A DNA stretch of 64,000 bases from the NCBI GenBank assembly GCA_028023455.1, contig JAQFVV010000013.1, positions 4,282,001-4,346,000 on the forward strand, in the 5' to 3' direction. Under the pieces are notes generated by a model. The model made no database searches, was not told where the DNA came from, and was given only the letters and a program-made list of their open reading frames with translations. Source of the DNA: Epiperipatus broadwayi (Eukaryota > Onychophora > Udeonychophora > Euonychophora > Peripatidae). The position numbers were made by a program, and so were the translations under genes. This document shows, in pieces, positions 36,336-49,052 of this stretch; positions within the stretch are counted from its first letter, which is position 1, and the number at the start of each line of letters is the position of its first letter.

Positions 36336-36495
36336 TGTTTTCCTGAAAGTTTGTGCTGATGGTGTTCTACTTGTATTTTTATATTGGACTATTTCCATCA
36401 TCTAATATGCATATTGAATGTCTTTAGAAAAATGTAACTTTATTTAAATATTCCAAATACATTCAACTGTTAGTAATAGCACATCAAACAGGTTA
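36336..36495 (-). repeat. PLE family 1 3' tail fragment
   Basis: Matches the end of the family 1 tail (GATGGTGTTCTACTTG, ATTCCAAATACATTCAACTG, TAGTAATAGCACATCAAACA). It stops abruptly at AACAGGTTAA, so only about 160 bases are kept. Confidence 0.8.
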
Positions 36496-36499
36496 ACCA

Positions 36500-37400
36500 T
36501 TCAGCTGTCATATTTATTTAAATCAAAATTTATGATATATATATATATTGATTGCATATAGTTCAAACCCATCTACCATGTACTGTGGATAAATTACTAT
36601 TGCATATTTGGTGTGTAATGTGGTGCTTGAACATCCCCTTTATTCTATTCAATTTCACTCTTATACAGATACATATTTGTATAACCAACTTTGTGGTTTG
36701 AGTATTCCCTTATGCTTAAATTTCATTTCTGTACAGACACATAATGTATTGGATATTAAAGCATAAATAAATTTAGCATATTGTGATGTATAATAAATAA
36801 ATATAAAGCAATAAATGTTTGAATTGAGAAATAAGATCAGCATTTTAAAAAAATGTATGTACTAATATTTATGAAAGCAAGAGGTTATGTCTAAATAGGA
36901 AAGGTAATATTAAATAGATGGCAATATATATATATATATATTGTAACTAAATTATTAAAGAAGACTATTGTAACTTAAATTATTAATGGGACTAATGTTT
37001 CAATTTAAACATTATAACTCAGATATTAATTCAAACAAGTTGTCCTTAAAATTATTGTAGCCAAAATATTAATTATCAATTAAAAGGACATTGTAACTTA
37101 ATTAATTTCTACTTAAGATTTTAAAAATATCATAATATCAATAATTAAAAACCAGTCATTTTAGTTATCTGGTATCTGGCCTATTTCAAACCCTCGTTAG
37201 GCAGCCATTGTATTCTCAATAAACAAGTAGGAACACATTGTCACTTAAATAAACTATTAAGACATTATAACTCATGAAATAACATCAAATGGATGAGTAC
37301 ATTGTTAACCCAATAAAAATCTTTTTTCAATAAATCCAACAGTAAATTTTACCCACTCTTATCTCTTGGTTTGATATCAAGTGTATATTTAAGTAAATAA
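36500..37400. other. AT-rich DNA, no gene seen
   Basis: TA microsatellites at 36536-36550 and 36926-36943. No coding signal. Confidence 0.4.
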
Positions 37401-38050
37401 CAAGTGAATATGGTCTAGCAGGGCGCCACTAGGCTATCTTAACCTAGACAAAGTTATATTTTATAAATTTTTCAAATGTACAGGGTTTGAACCCCTTTTG
37501 GGTACTTTATTTCTAACCAAAATGTAGGGTTTTGATTTTAGACCCATATCACTCTATGCACTAACATTTAGGTAAACATAAAACATCCTTAAACTAAAGT
37601 GGTGTATATAAAATTCATCAGACAGAAATCATCTTCTAGATCCTAAAATGATAAATGTGTTTCAATATCTCTATAAGTTTTACTAACTCATATTATACTA
37701 TTAATTTAGAATGGCAATTCGCTCATCCTTGAATGATGTAGATGATGGAATGGTGGTTATTATAATGATTCACGAATGTCAACTAAATACCATGAAATCA
37801 CTTATTTATTTATGACCTTTAAACATTTATTTAGCTCATTAATTAAAACATGATGATGATGATGATGATGATAATGATAATGGTTTCAACTACAGTTTTA
37901 GGACCAAGCCTAACCTAAAACTTAGTTCTAAAGAAATTCATAACTATTGGTTAATCTTAGTATATTTAATTGGAACTTAAACAGTTAACATTCACCATTG
38001 ATAATGAATGATCACAACTAATAAAGACTACTCTTAATGAAATATATACG
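37400..38050. repeat. Dispersed repeat, copy 1
   Basis: Shares ordered blocks with 51650-52300: GGTCTA...CCACTAGGC, AACCTAGA.AAAGTTA, 'ACCATATCAC', GATGATTCAC/GTGATTC, ACATTTATTTAG and a GATGAT microsatellite. B-box-like GGGTTTGAACCCC lies at 37488-37500, and the minus strand has A-box-like TAGCCTAGTGG at 37424-37434. The element type is unknown. Confidence 0.55.
37851..37883. repeat. (GAT)n microsatellite
   Basis: About eight GAT repeats, then interrupted GATAAT. Similar short GATGAT runs lie in the related repeat at 52113 and at 39000. Confidence 0.9.
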
Positions 38051-38059
38051 ACTCATTAT

Positions 38060-40500
38060 AAAACATTAACATTTATTACTGCATTTCTAACATATACATA
38101 CAATTTCTAGATGGACATGAAAATTTATATGAATAATAATAATAATAATTGACTATTTTGAAATCATAATATTAATTTTAAGTTCTTCCCCCTTTCCTGT
38201 TAATGATATAATGTAAATTAAATTGGATACCAAATTTGCTAAGATTTTCAATCCACAAGAAAATATTTCACATAAAAAACACTCTTTTTGCACACATACT
38301 TTTATAACCCAACATGTAAAGTAGAATGATTAAGGAAAAAAAATGTTAGTGGAATTGAAAGAGAAAGATTTCCAGAAACAAGTTTTTAAATTACTTCTCC
38401 CCCTCCCTTCTAAGCTATCGAGACTACTCCTTAACATAAAACAAAATAATCTAATATTTTTAATGCTGTATATTACTCACACATTCATACACCATTATAT
38501 ACCTGTGACAAGCTAATCTATCACTGTGTATGTGCGTGTTGGTACCCTTAGAAATAAAATATTATTTAAAAACAAATAATAATACAAAAAATATTTGTAC
38601 ATATTAATAACATCTCATAACTCTAGATTAATAGACAATCATATCCTTTTAGAAAACAAATTCATCAATGAGATGGTATAATCATTTTAGCATACATAAA
38701 ATCATTATTGAAGCTTATCTATTATTACTGAAGAAATTCTTGGTTTAAATCAATTTTGGTTGTTTTTAAAGTTCTGAGATAAAAAAATATAAAAATTTAT
38801 TGCTAAAATTTTACTATAGTCTCTGATATAACAAAAGAAAATATATAATGAAAATTCATATTAACAGTCCCTTTTATTTTGTGGAGGCTTCCAAGAGTTT
38901 AAACTTAGTTTATTAAATGTCTATACTTTTGCAGCAAACAATTTCCACAGTTCACTGGAACAGTTTCTTTTCTTGAGGTTTATAATTATTTGATGGTGAT
39001 GATAATGATGAGGTTATTTGCTTCAGTGGGAACCATTTGGCACTGGACCTGTTTTTTCCCTTCCTTGTTAAGCATAATTCTTCTAATAGATGGAGTATAT
39101 CAGTTGTTCTCACATCTATAATTTTGCTTGGGTTTAAATTTGTTCACTGAAATAATTGAACTAGATGATTTAATACTTATCAGTAGATTAATTATCTTTC
39201 TTAAGCCTTCAAGTGTAGATGAACATTTTCTTCTATTTAAAACATCTTATTTCTCCCCAATCAGTCATAAGGTGCAGAATACTTTTAACTCAGACAATAC
39301 TTTTTTCCCTATATAATATGCTGGCTTTATGATGGGTTAGGGGATTTCCCTGACAAGATACGTATAGATTTTTAACCCACCATCCTTATATTTTCAATCT
39401 TCAAAAAAAAATTTATATAAAAAAAATGATTTCAGATTGATATCTTACAGAGTTAAATGCTTGTATTTTCCTAGTTTCAATATTTAAAAATCTCCCACTA
39501 ACTGACATTTCAGACTCCTTTTATATTTTAATTTTGAGCCAACTCATTTAATTAGAGTGATAGTGTAACTTTTTCTAGCTGCTGATTAAAGAAAAATATG
39601 AAATTTCACACTACCATGATTTTCAGATGAATCTTGTTTTGAAGGAAAATTGTTTTAATCACAAATGTAACACCTAAAACTTTTCTCTTTGATCTAGGAT
39701 GAGAAGCTTTTAAAATTAGAGTTCTCACATTGTCTAAGCTCCCACAAAAAAAACAACCAATCTTTATAACACAAAATTGTTGAGTAAAAAAAAATAATTT
39801 AAGTTTTAACTCTTCTTTTATTTTTCAATGTGTATAAAGGTAGATTTATCTATGTGATATATCCATGCACACATTGTTATTCAAATCATTTATAAAAATT
39901 GGCCTATTAAAATAATCTGAATGCTTTTTAGAAATTATACTTTTAATATTTAAAATTAAATCCTTACAATTTTTAAACCCAAATTACAATCATAGAAAAG
40001 CAAAATAGAATCATAGAATAAAATATTAGAATCTAGCAAATGTAGGTTAGTTTTGAAAAAAGTTAATATTTGGAATATAAAATGACTAACTAAATAGTTT
40101 GTCTACAGACAAAACTATATGTGTTACATTCTTACCTTTAAAAGAACTATTGAATAATTAAAAGGTGTGTACTACTCTTTTTGAGTTTTTTCAACACACA
40201 GACAACTGAAGAACATAACTGTTTCCCCCACTCTCTGTCTTAGGCTTTAGGAACTTGATCCTGTAGGGTTTAAACTTGGGGGCTCTACAGCTTCCTTTAG
40301 TATATAAAAATATGATGATGATTTTGTTCCATATTTTCTTTCATGCACATTACCATAAATTTAGCTACTGACTAAATTGAAATGGCACAATATATATAAA
40401 CATTAAGACAGAGGTATGTCACAGTATTCTGGAGAAGAAGGTATATAAAGAGTTGATATTGGTGTGTGTTTATTTAAAGATAGAATATAAATTAAAACAT
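38060..40500. other. AT-rich DNA, no gene seen
   Basis: 39000-39300 is somewhat less AT-rich with a 62-codon frame at 39128-39316 (+), but no family is recognised. Confidence 0.35.
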
Positions 40501-40559
40501 ATTTAAGCCTGTAACTCTGCATAAAAAGAAATTAACAAGAGAGAAAAAAATCTACATTT

Positions 40560-41660
40560 AGTTTTTATACACTGATGATGATTTGTTCAAAACAAAAAGA
40601 ATTGAAGCACAATTAAACATGGATCCATCAGTCCAGCCAATGGAATCAAATCCAATTGTGCAAGAAGTTATTATAATGATATAAAAGCCTTTAGAACAAA
40701 AATCAGATACAATTAATGAATGATAGAGGGAGTTCAAAGAGAAACATAAAAAAAGTCTTAAAAATTGAAAGAAAACTTTTAAGTGGCATATGAAGATGAA
40801 AAAACTTAAAATATGTAGATGATGCCACTCATGCTGAAGAAACTTGTATAAAATCTTTAGATCAGCCCAGAGAAGTTATCAACAATATAACATGTTGAAA
40901 ATGTTGGAAAAAATAAAATATGTATAATAGAAGCATCACATTCTAGTTAGTTAAAAAACCTAAAATACAGACTTTAAAATAAGAAAACTATTATATTGAT
41001 GCTATTGAAGAGAAAATCCAAATTAAGGCATCTGTAAAAACTGGAAATGAGATAGAAGATACTTTTAATATTAATGAAACTAAAAATCTTGTAAAAGAGT
41101 GCCAGAGTTCCTGTTTAAGAAATAGTTTTAGATTTTTACAAGATAAATTCTGCCACTTAAATATTTAAAAAAAGGATGATGAAGAACATGTAAATAATGT
41201 TGAAAATAGAAGTGTTCAACATTATAAAGCCTATAAAAAAAAGGCTAAACAGTATAACAAAATCAAAAAGAATAAATGCTCTAATAGTATTCTGAGTTTA
41301 AATCAATGGATTACCTTTGACAGATTGTCAAGTTTCACTATCATTGTGTGGAATGGGGAAGAAAATGAAAAAAAAAAAGATGAAAGAAAAAGGTACAATA
41401 AAAATAATATATTTTTGGGTCACCCCAAATAACATCACCATTAAAGAAATATCTGGAGGTAAAACTTAATTGTAAAAGGATAAAGGATGTCTTATTCTCT
41501 GTTGACCCTAGATCTTTTTAAAAAAATGTTTTAAGGAGAAATTAAATAATGTTTTCAAAAATTAAAATATATGACATAAAATACCATTAAAATGACCAAA
41601 AAACAGAATTATCAGCTTACTAGAAAGCAAGAGTGATATATTGAAAAAAAAAATTCATGT
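40560..41660 (+). pseudogene. Unidentified decayed coding relic (probably transposon ORF)
   Basis: Several plus-strand frames in order look coding rather than random. 40590-40660 reads IEAQLNMDPSVQPMESNPIV. About 41038-41166 is open through TGNEIEDTFNINETKNLVKE and NSFRFLQDKFCHLNI. 41176-41380 is open through HVNNVENRSVQHYKAYKKKA and LNQWITFDRLSSFTIIVW. The protein is charged and lysine-rich. I do not recognise the family. Frameshifts separate the pieces, so it is a relic. Confidence 0.35.
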
Positions 41661-41699
41661 TAAGAATTTAGATGTTGGAAATAACTAAGACATGTATGT

Positions 41700-44430
41700 C
41701 CAGGATAGATATTTATTGATCTGCACAGGAAGAAAAAAAACCTTTTTATTAAAGTTTATTTAGATATATTCTACTTTTAATGATTTATTGCGATTTGGTC
41801 AGGTATGTGGAATACTAAGTTGTTATGTTATATTTTGAAGTGTATATTGTCACAGGAGCTGCCACAATATTTTTTATGTAGTTTGGTCACTTACCTATAA
41901 GGCTTAGAGGAAGCAAAATACAGTACAATTGTTTTTTGAATTTATCAGCCTCCAAGATTCAAAAGGGAACAATGCTTTACTTTCAAGTATTATATTATTC
42001 AGCTTCTAAGACTCAAAAGTGAGCAAGGCTTATATTTTATTTTGCTATGTTGTGGGTACTTCAACAAAAGTCATACTAAGATAATCCTTCTTGTGTTCAT
42101 GCTTTATCATGCATCTTGATGTTATACGATGAAATTTTTATAGATTCTAGAATTTAAATTGTAAACATTCTTTATGGCATTTAATGTCAAGCAAATCTCT
42201 GCACAGTATAGAACATATGTATTTTGTAAAACACTTTATAAAAACAACTGAAATACTAAGAATAATTAGAGAAATGAATAAAAGTCATTTGATATACATC
42301 AGATTGGTTATATTACAAAGCTGCAGAAAATTTAAAAAAATGTTTAATAAAAATCCAAGTGAACTGACTAATAAATATACAAACTGTCATTTGTGTATGT
42401 GCACATATATATGTGTCACTTGAATAAACTGCATGAAAAAAAAAAAAGAAAAGAAAAGTTAATTTATACATATTAGCAAATATTTTATAACATAACTTTG
42501 TAATAAGCGTGAAAGAATAAAATGATAAAATATACTGTAAAGGAAAAAAAAATGGTTTTAATACATGAAAGAATTTGAATTGCATAGTTATAAAAATCTA
42601 GAGCATTTTTGAACCCTTTTCAGATTGTCTGTTTTGAATTTAGTTTTAGATGTAATTTGTCAGCATTTTGGAGTAAATCTAATGGTGAATTTGAACCTAA
42701 TATTAAAATTTTGGAAATAATAAAAAAGTGGGTAAATTATTGAACTATAATTAAAGGCCAGCAACAAATTTTCTTTCTCCCTGTGTTAACAAATGCAAAT
42801 AAAGAAAGAGAGAAAAGAAAAACTGTTTTTTCTTTCATTTATTTATTTATCTATCAAAGTATAATACTGTTTCCACATGTTTGGAAAAGAATGAAGAGAA
42901 TGTTTTCAAAAAATATGTTGCTGTAATGATGCAAAGTTCAGATTTCCTCTAGCTGGTGATGTAAATATTGTTTGAAGAACATCAATAGGTATAAATAGGT
43001 CTGAAACAAAAAACTAGGCATTTGCATTCCATATTGCTTTGTATTCTAGTCCAGTCTACTCTTGAAATCATAATGCAAAGATCCATATTGAGGAAAGAAA
43101 CAACCACTGGTTAAAAGTGTTTTCCATCATAACTTGGACAGCCATATTTTACTGATTGTTTTCAAAGTATTTTTCAATATTCCAGTTCTAACAGCCAATA
43201 TGATGACTTTATCTAGCAAAATACTATGTCAAAAATCACATCAGTCAGTAATGCTTGGAAAATATAGTCAGATCCAGAAATTAATGCTGAAGTTTGCAAA
43301 ACCAGTCACTGCAATGCTTCTATAATGCTGTGAAGAAAAAAATGAATTGACCCATATAAATTACTCCAGATCTACTGATAACTTAAATAATGTCATCTGG
43401 GCTAATGTATTTACTCTCTAACATCACCAGTGCCCCAAAAGGAAAAGTACCATCTTTGGAACAAGTAATGAGGACAAACGGAATTTTATTAAAAGAATGA
43501 TATCTACAGAAAACCATGTTTTATGACTGTTTCAGTATTTAGTATAGTAAGATCTTATCATTATCAGTATTATAAAACCTTAAACTTAAACCTAAACTTA
43601 AATTTAAAAATATGTTTTATCACTACAATATTTAATATTGTGTGTAGTATATACACAGTAGCTTTATTTATTTAGCTTTAATAAATTGTTGTTATTTTGT
43701 CTTATTACTCCATTTAGTTTGTGTTTGTAACTCAATACAAACATCATACTTTTAATATACTAGTTAATATCCACATCCTTGAACGATCATGTAATCCACT
43801 GGGGGACATGCAGGGATGGCGGTGATAATTTGTAATTGATGATAGTCGGGTTTTTTTTTAAAGTTTACCAAAAGTAATATTCTTTTTTAAAAAGTTTGGT
43901 GCCTTTGAGTATCATTTTTATTGAAACTGAAAAACAAATAAAATACTTTTGGGAGTACTTGTTATACTTTTAAATTATCATCATCGATTGGTTATTATTA
44001 TTATATATCTGAGTTGAATCGTTTATTCAAATTGTATTAACCATTCAATTTTAATATTTATTTGAATCAAAATTTATGGTCCATATTTGAGATATCATTG
44101 TATGTCTTACATATCTTTGGTTCTGGATTCAAACCTAGCAAATTTACTCTTATAATATATATAATTGATTTATATATTATAGTCTGAAAAACAGCTGAAT
44201 TTGGAAAAAAAATTGGTATCAAGGTTTTCAAATCAGTTTAGGGTTTGTTTTTTCAAGTAGTCGACTCATAATTATTCTATATAACAATCCAATTATTAAT
44301 AGTGAAAAGAGATTTTACCTATTTTTAGGTATAAATTAAAACAAAAAATATCTCCAATTAACAATTGTCTTTTCTTCATTATTTTGTTTGGAGATTTCTG
44401 GAGAGATGTTTGTCTTGCTGTGAATTACTT
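41700..44430. other. AT-rich DNA, no gene seen
   Basis: 41940-42035 contains a diverged tandem pair (CAGCCTCCAAGATTCAAAAG and CAGCTTCTAAGACTCAAAAG). Frames at 42184-42423 and 43134-43325 have no recognisable domain. Confidence 0.4.
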
Positions 44431-44433
44431 ACA

Positions 44434-44554
44434 ACATGGCTCAGCATATCAAGCGTTGTTGGCCTGGCGGTTAGCATAGCTGCCTTCCAAGCAGCCGGTC
44501 CGAGTTCGCTTCCCGGTCAACGCATTTGACATATGAAAAAAAAAACATGGCTCA
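44434..44554 (+). mobile_element. tRNA-Gly(TCC)-headed SINE with perfect target-site duplications
   Basis: The 71-base segment 44453-44523 folds as tRNA-Gly: acceptor GCGTTGT/TCAACGC (six of seven pairs), A box with TTAGCATAGC, a perfect anticodon stem GCTGC/GCAGC around CTTCCAA (anticodon TCC), and T-arm CCGAG/CCCGG with TTCGCTT and one mismatch. It is followed by ATTTGACATATG and 10 A. ACATGGCTCA occurs at both 44434-44443 and 44545-44554, a 10 bp target-site duplication. That marks retroposition of a ~101 bp unit. No T4 terminator follows. It shares the leader TCAAGCGTTGTT and end GACATATG with the SINE at 58425-58530. Confidence 0.85.
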
Positions 44555-44559
44555 TCATT

Positions 44560-45440
44560 TATCTATTATGCATATTATCCATCACTAAAACTAGCTAAAG
44601 AAAACCATTAGTTCAACAATGTTTATACATGTACTTGACTGAAGCAAAATCTTACTGGCAATACCACCTGAGAGAAATAATATCTTCATAAGTGATACAA
44701 ATGAGAGTAAGATTAAAAAAATTACATATTTGAGTCACAATATATATATATATTTTCAATTATTTTCAATAAATTCATTTTTAACTTTACAAACTTTTGC
44801 TATCTTTTTTTTTAATGTAATTAAAATATTTATTTATTTTTATATTTGATTTAAAAGCCCTCCGCTTTTCTAATTATGATTGCTTTCGCATTTAATCCTA
44901 AGAAAGGATGTTTGCTCATATTTTATGATCTTAGTTGTACATTAGAATATATAAATCTTTAATAAATATTTGGTTTTAATAAATAAACAAAAAAAATCTC
45001 TATTTTTAGTAAGTTATAGATTCTAAATCATCCAAAAATTAAATTTATTACGCAGTTAAACAATGAGATGTTAGCTGATTAGCTTCATTTATAATTTTCT
45101 ACTAATGGGAAACCATTTACAGTTGATTTATGGAATATTGATCCAGAGAAAGGGGCGGGTGGGATAAGAAAATTAAATCAATGCAATAAAAAATAAAAAA
45201 ACTTAAAATAATGATATTTTAACAAAAAAAAAAAAAAAAAGATTTATTGAATTGAAATAAAATGTCATCATATTCTTATTATCAGAAACTTGGGAATCAA
45301 TACGAATATTGTATACTTGTAAATTTGAATAAAAATTTTGATAATAAAATAAACAGTTGTGGAAGCTTTGAGAAATTTATGCGAAAATGGACTACGGTAA
45401 AGAGAGTCAACAATACTACTAACTTTTAAGATGATCTAAT
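44560..45440. other. AT-rich DNA, no gene seen
   Basis: TA tract near 44740-44754 and an 18-base A run near 45224-45240. Confidence 0.4.
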
Positions 45441-45446
45441 GTTATT

Positions 45447-45988
45447 GTTTTCCTGAACGTTTGTGATGATGGTGTTCTAGTTGTATTTTTATATTGGACT
45501 ATTTCCATCATCTAATTAATATATGTACTGAATTTAGAAAAATCAACTTTATTTAAATATTCCAAATACATTCAACTGTTAGTAATAGCACACCAAACAG
45601 GTTAATATATGCACAACGTTTCAAGAGGTATTAGTCTCCCCTCTTCATCAGATGTTGCTGGCATGACCAGTGACAGTACTAGCATGGCATTCGAACCTGG
45701 GTCCTTAGATTCTTGAGTTTTAGTTAGAGCATTAACTTAAAATTTAAAACTCAAGAATCTAAGGACCCAGGTTCGAATCCCATGCTAATACTGTCACTGA
45801 TCAGACCAGCAACACCTGAAGAAGAGGGGAGATTAATATCACTTGAAATATTGTGCATATACTAACCTGTTTGGTGTGCTAATACTAACAGTTGAATGTA
45901 TTTGGAATATTTAAATAAAGTTATTTTTTTCTAAAGACAATACTTATATTAATTAGATGATGGAAATAGTCCAATATAAAAATACAAA
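45447..45988. mobile_element. Foldback made of two inverted PLE family 1 3' tails
   Basis: The arm 45447-45715 and its reverse complement 45735-45988 meet at a ~20 base centre. Both are the 3' tail of the PLE at 13-15 kb (TTTGTGATGATGG outer end, CAAATACATTCAACTGTTAG, CTCCCCTCTTC, and the tRNA-like GGTTCGAATCCCATGC near the centre). The plus-strand arm keeps TTAGAGCATTAACTTAAAAT and B box GGTTCGAATCC. No coding sequence remains. It looks like the minimal product of two head-to-head, heavily 5'-truncated PLE insertions. Confidence 0.88.
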
Positions 45989-46360
45989 TCTAATATTATA
46001 TTTTGATCATCCATCAATATTTGATAACAGGGTAATATGACCAAGCTGCTTTTGAATGGAGAAATACAATCCTATAGTTCAATACTTTTAAATTTCAAGG
46101 TTGTAATCAAAATGTAAATCATCCCTTATTGTGATTAGATGCAATCAATTTATCTGCTTTAATTAATTTCATTATCAAGCTTTTAAATACACAAGTACAT
46201 AAAAATTAATGTATTTGATATTATAAATGATAAATATAAAGCATAAATAAGATTTTTATTTATAAATATTATGTTGAAATAAAGTATATAAGATCACTTT
46301 TGAAATAATCAGGAAAAAAAGTGCTTACAAATTATTTTAAATTGATTTAATATTCTTTGT

Positions 46361-47580
46361 GTAAAAATATTGGTAATCATTTGAATGACAATCCATCCTG
46401 CTTGGTGGCATTGTCCTTCCAACAAAATGTCTTCATATATTGTTACCCGGCCACTAAATTTTATTTACATATTATAACAAAAAAAAACCAATAGACAGAA
46501 AATTTTTTTTAAAAACATTTTTTTATTAATATCAAAAATAAAAAATCCTTTTTTAAAATATTTTTTTAAAAATAATTAATGTTTTTCAAAAACAATAATA
46601 AATAAATATTTGTTCACTTTAGATTCTCATCAAAAAATGCAATTTCAAAAGAAAAAAAAATTGACTGCAATTTTCAAATAATGTTACTTTTTACTACATA
46701 AACATTAATTAAAACATAACAAATAAATGTAATAGAATGATTCCTAATTTTGTGAATGCTATAGCCTCATCTCTTCTAGTAATAAAAATTCATTTTTGTT
46801 ATTTTTTCAAATAATTTAAGGTTTTTAAAAAACCTTAATAATAAATAAATATCCATTCACTTTACATTCCGATGAAAAATGCAATTTCCAACCCCCCCCC
46901 CAAAAAAAAATATTGACTGCAATTCTCAACTAATGTTACTTTTATTCTATAAAAATTAAAACAAAAAACAAATAAAGAAAATCAAACAATTCCTAACTTT
47001 ATGAAAGCTGTAGCCTCATTTTTTCTACAATGATAGGGTTAGGGTTAAGTCTACACCAATTCAACTCTTGCCACAGCAGCAGAAGCCATTTTCTTACAGT
47101 AACAGAAAATCTTGCAAGCTCCAAGATTTCAGCTGTATCTCTGAAAAAAAAACCAAATTTCATGACTCACACACATGAACAGGTTAGTAGCAGCTTTGTT
47201 ACAGTGGGAAAAAATTTAGGACCTTACACTACTTCCTTTACTGTTCAAAAATAAAAACATTAACACATCTTACATAAATAGTATTCATTCAAAAAATTCA
47301 AACCCTATCATGAAAAAGTAATGACATGTTAAGACTCAGAATTTTTATAGAAGGTAAACAACAACACTTATCAAATGATAAGGCTTTCTAAGTGTGAATT
47401 GTGAGAGTAAATGATCGCAAAACATGCTGGCAGGTTAACATTAGCCAAAATACTCAATTGCTGCTAGCAATTGAGAAGCTGTGCATAAAAAACAGCATTT
47501 TAAAATACTTTTGGCTAACATCAGTGTCATCAGGCATGATGGATTGTCATTCAAATGAGCACCAAAATATTTTATTTCAA
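46361..47580. repeat. Candidate element with ~50 bp inverted ends
   Basis: TCATTTGAATGACAATCCAT at 46378-46397 is the reverse complement of bases ending about 47556, and the similarity extends both sides (AAAATATTGGT facing ACCAAAATATTTT). The interior holds a tandem duplication (46580-47035) but no recognised transposase. It may be a non-autonomous DNA transposon; target duplication not established. Confidence 0.4.
46580..47035. repeat. Diverged tandem duplication, ~245 bp unit
   Basis: Unit 1 (about 46580-46790) and unit 2 (about 46825-47035) share AATAATAAATAAATAT, TTCACTTTA, AAAAATGCAATTTC, TTGACTGCAATT, AATGTTACTTTT, GATTCCTAA/AATTCCTAA and TAGCCTCAT in order. Confidence 0.75.
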
Positions 47581-47599
47581 TCATCTTATGAAATATGCT

Positions 47600-48160
47600 C
47601 AATTTAATTATTGTCCAATAGGGAGTTACTTATTTGACATTCTAGCATGGTTTAATATTTTAGCATTGCATTAGCACTGTAACAGTTTTGATTGTTTTCA
47701 CTGGCAGTAAGCTTTAAATAGTTAATTTAATATTAAACCCTTATTATTTATCAAAATATAATAAATTTGATTTCATTTGATAGATATTTTTTGTTTAGAA
47801 AGGAAATAAATTCTAAAAAAAATCATACTTGATTGCTTTAAAATTGATAAAATTATATCATGAAAACAAAAGCACTATTTCATCATTCAACTGTAAGGAG
47901 GATGAAAATTTGTTTTTAAAACATGAAGAGTAAATACCAATATTTGATAAATCTATCAATTTATTATTCTTAATTTTTGCAGTATTGCAATATATTCTGA
48001 CAGCCTTTCCTGCAATTTGACTTGATCAAAAATATAATGTTTTATTTTTAACAAAAGTAGAGAATGCCAAGAGACAATAGAAACCAAACAAAGTAGGTTT
48101 AAAAATAATGCAAATTGCTGAGTTTATCCTGACATTTATAGAACTTTTGGAATTAATATA
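47600..48160. other. AT-rich DNA, no gene seen
   Basis: No feature recognised. Confidence 0.4.
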
Positions 48161-48164
48161 TATA

Positions 48165-48335
48165 TATATCATCAAACACCACATGATCACTATTCTTTAT
48201 GCTTGCACATGCTGTTTTTCACAGAGTCAGAACTCTCCATACAGTAGCACCAAACCTTTCTGCATCCATTGATTACTCTGGCTTGCACTGGGTGGCACTA
48301 CTTTATGGGGAGTTTTGCTTCTGTGAATAATATAT
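48165..48335. mobile_element. Short internally deleted derivative of hammerhead foldback family 1
   Basis: The ends match 6079/62386 (ACACCACATGATCACTATTC, ACTCTCCATACAGTAGCA) and the other end matches ATCCATTGATTACTCTGGCT and GGGTGGCACTACT. The middle, including the ribozyme, is missing. It sits between TA tracts. Confidence 0.7.
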
Positions 48336-48339
48336 ATAC

Positions 48340-49050
48340 AAAATTAACAATACTTTAAAAAAATGTTAGTATTTCTCTCAATAAGTGGTGAATTGATACT
48401 ATACAAATTGCTTTGGGGAGAAAATTAAAATTGTTAATCTGGGTTTTTTTTTTTTTTTAAGTTTAGCATGTTTTCTTCCTTCGAAAAAGAAATGGATAAA
48501 TTATCCAAATTTGCCTTTTAAAAAAGAAGGTTTGCATTAAACATTTACAATATTAGATATTTAGAGTTTAATATATATGATTATTTATGTTTACGAAAAA
48601 AAATTTTAAGCCTATTCCAACCAAAATAATTATTTTTGTTAAAATATTATTATATCATGAACAATCATAAATTTGTAGTATATATGAACATGTACATTAC
48701 AACAATAAAACAGATGGGGTGTTTATATGTAGATAGGAAAGTAAAATAAGAATAAATATATTTGCATTTATGAAAATCAATTTTCTAACCTCTACATTAT
48801 TGAATTACATTTTATGACATATACATTTTTGTCAGGCCAACTTCTTCCCCCCCCCCCAAATTATTAATCATCAGCTAATTTTTAATTTTCTTAACATATT
48901 TTGGAGAATGTTTGATTAAAAAAATATCTGTATGTATGCATAGATATATGAACAGATTTTAAAAACATTACACTATCCATACCTACATATTAATTAATGT
49001 CATTATAAAAATAAATCTTGTTTTAAAATAAATTATATATAAAGTATATT
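48340..49050. other. AT-rich DNA with poly(C) tract
   Basis: C run at 48847-48857; no gene. Confidence 0.4.
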
Positions 49051-49052
49051 TT

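Noticed and set aside
47035-47050. GGGTTAGGGTTA, telomere-like
   Set aside because: Only about two units, not a telomeric array.
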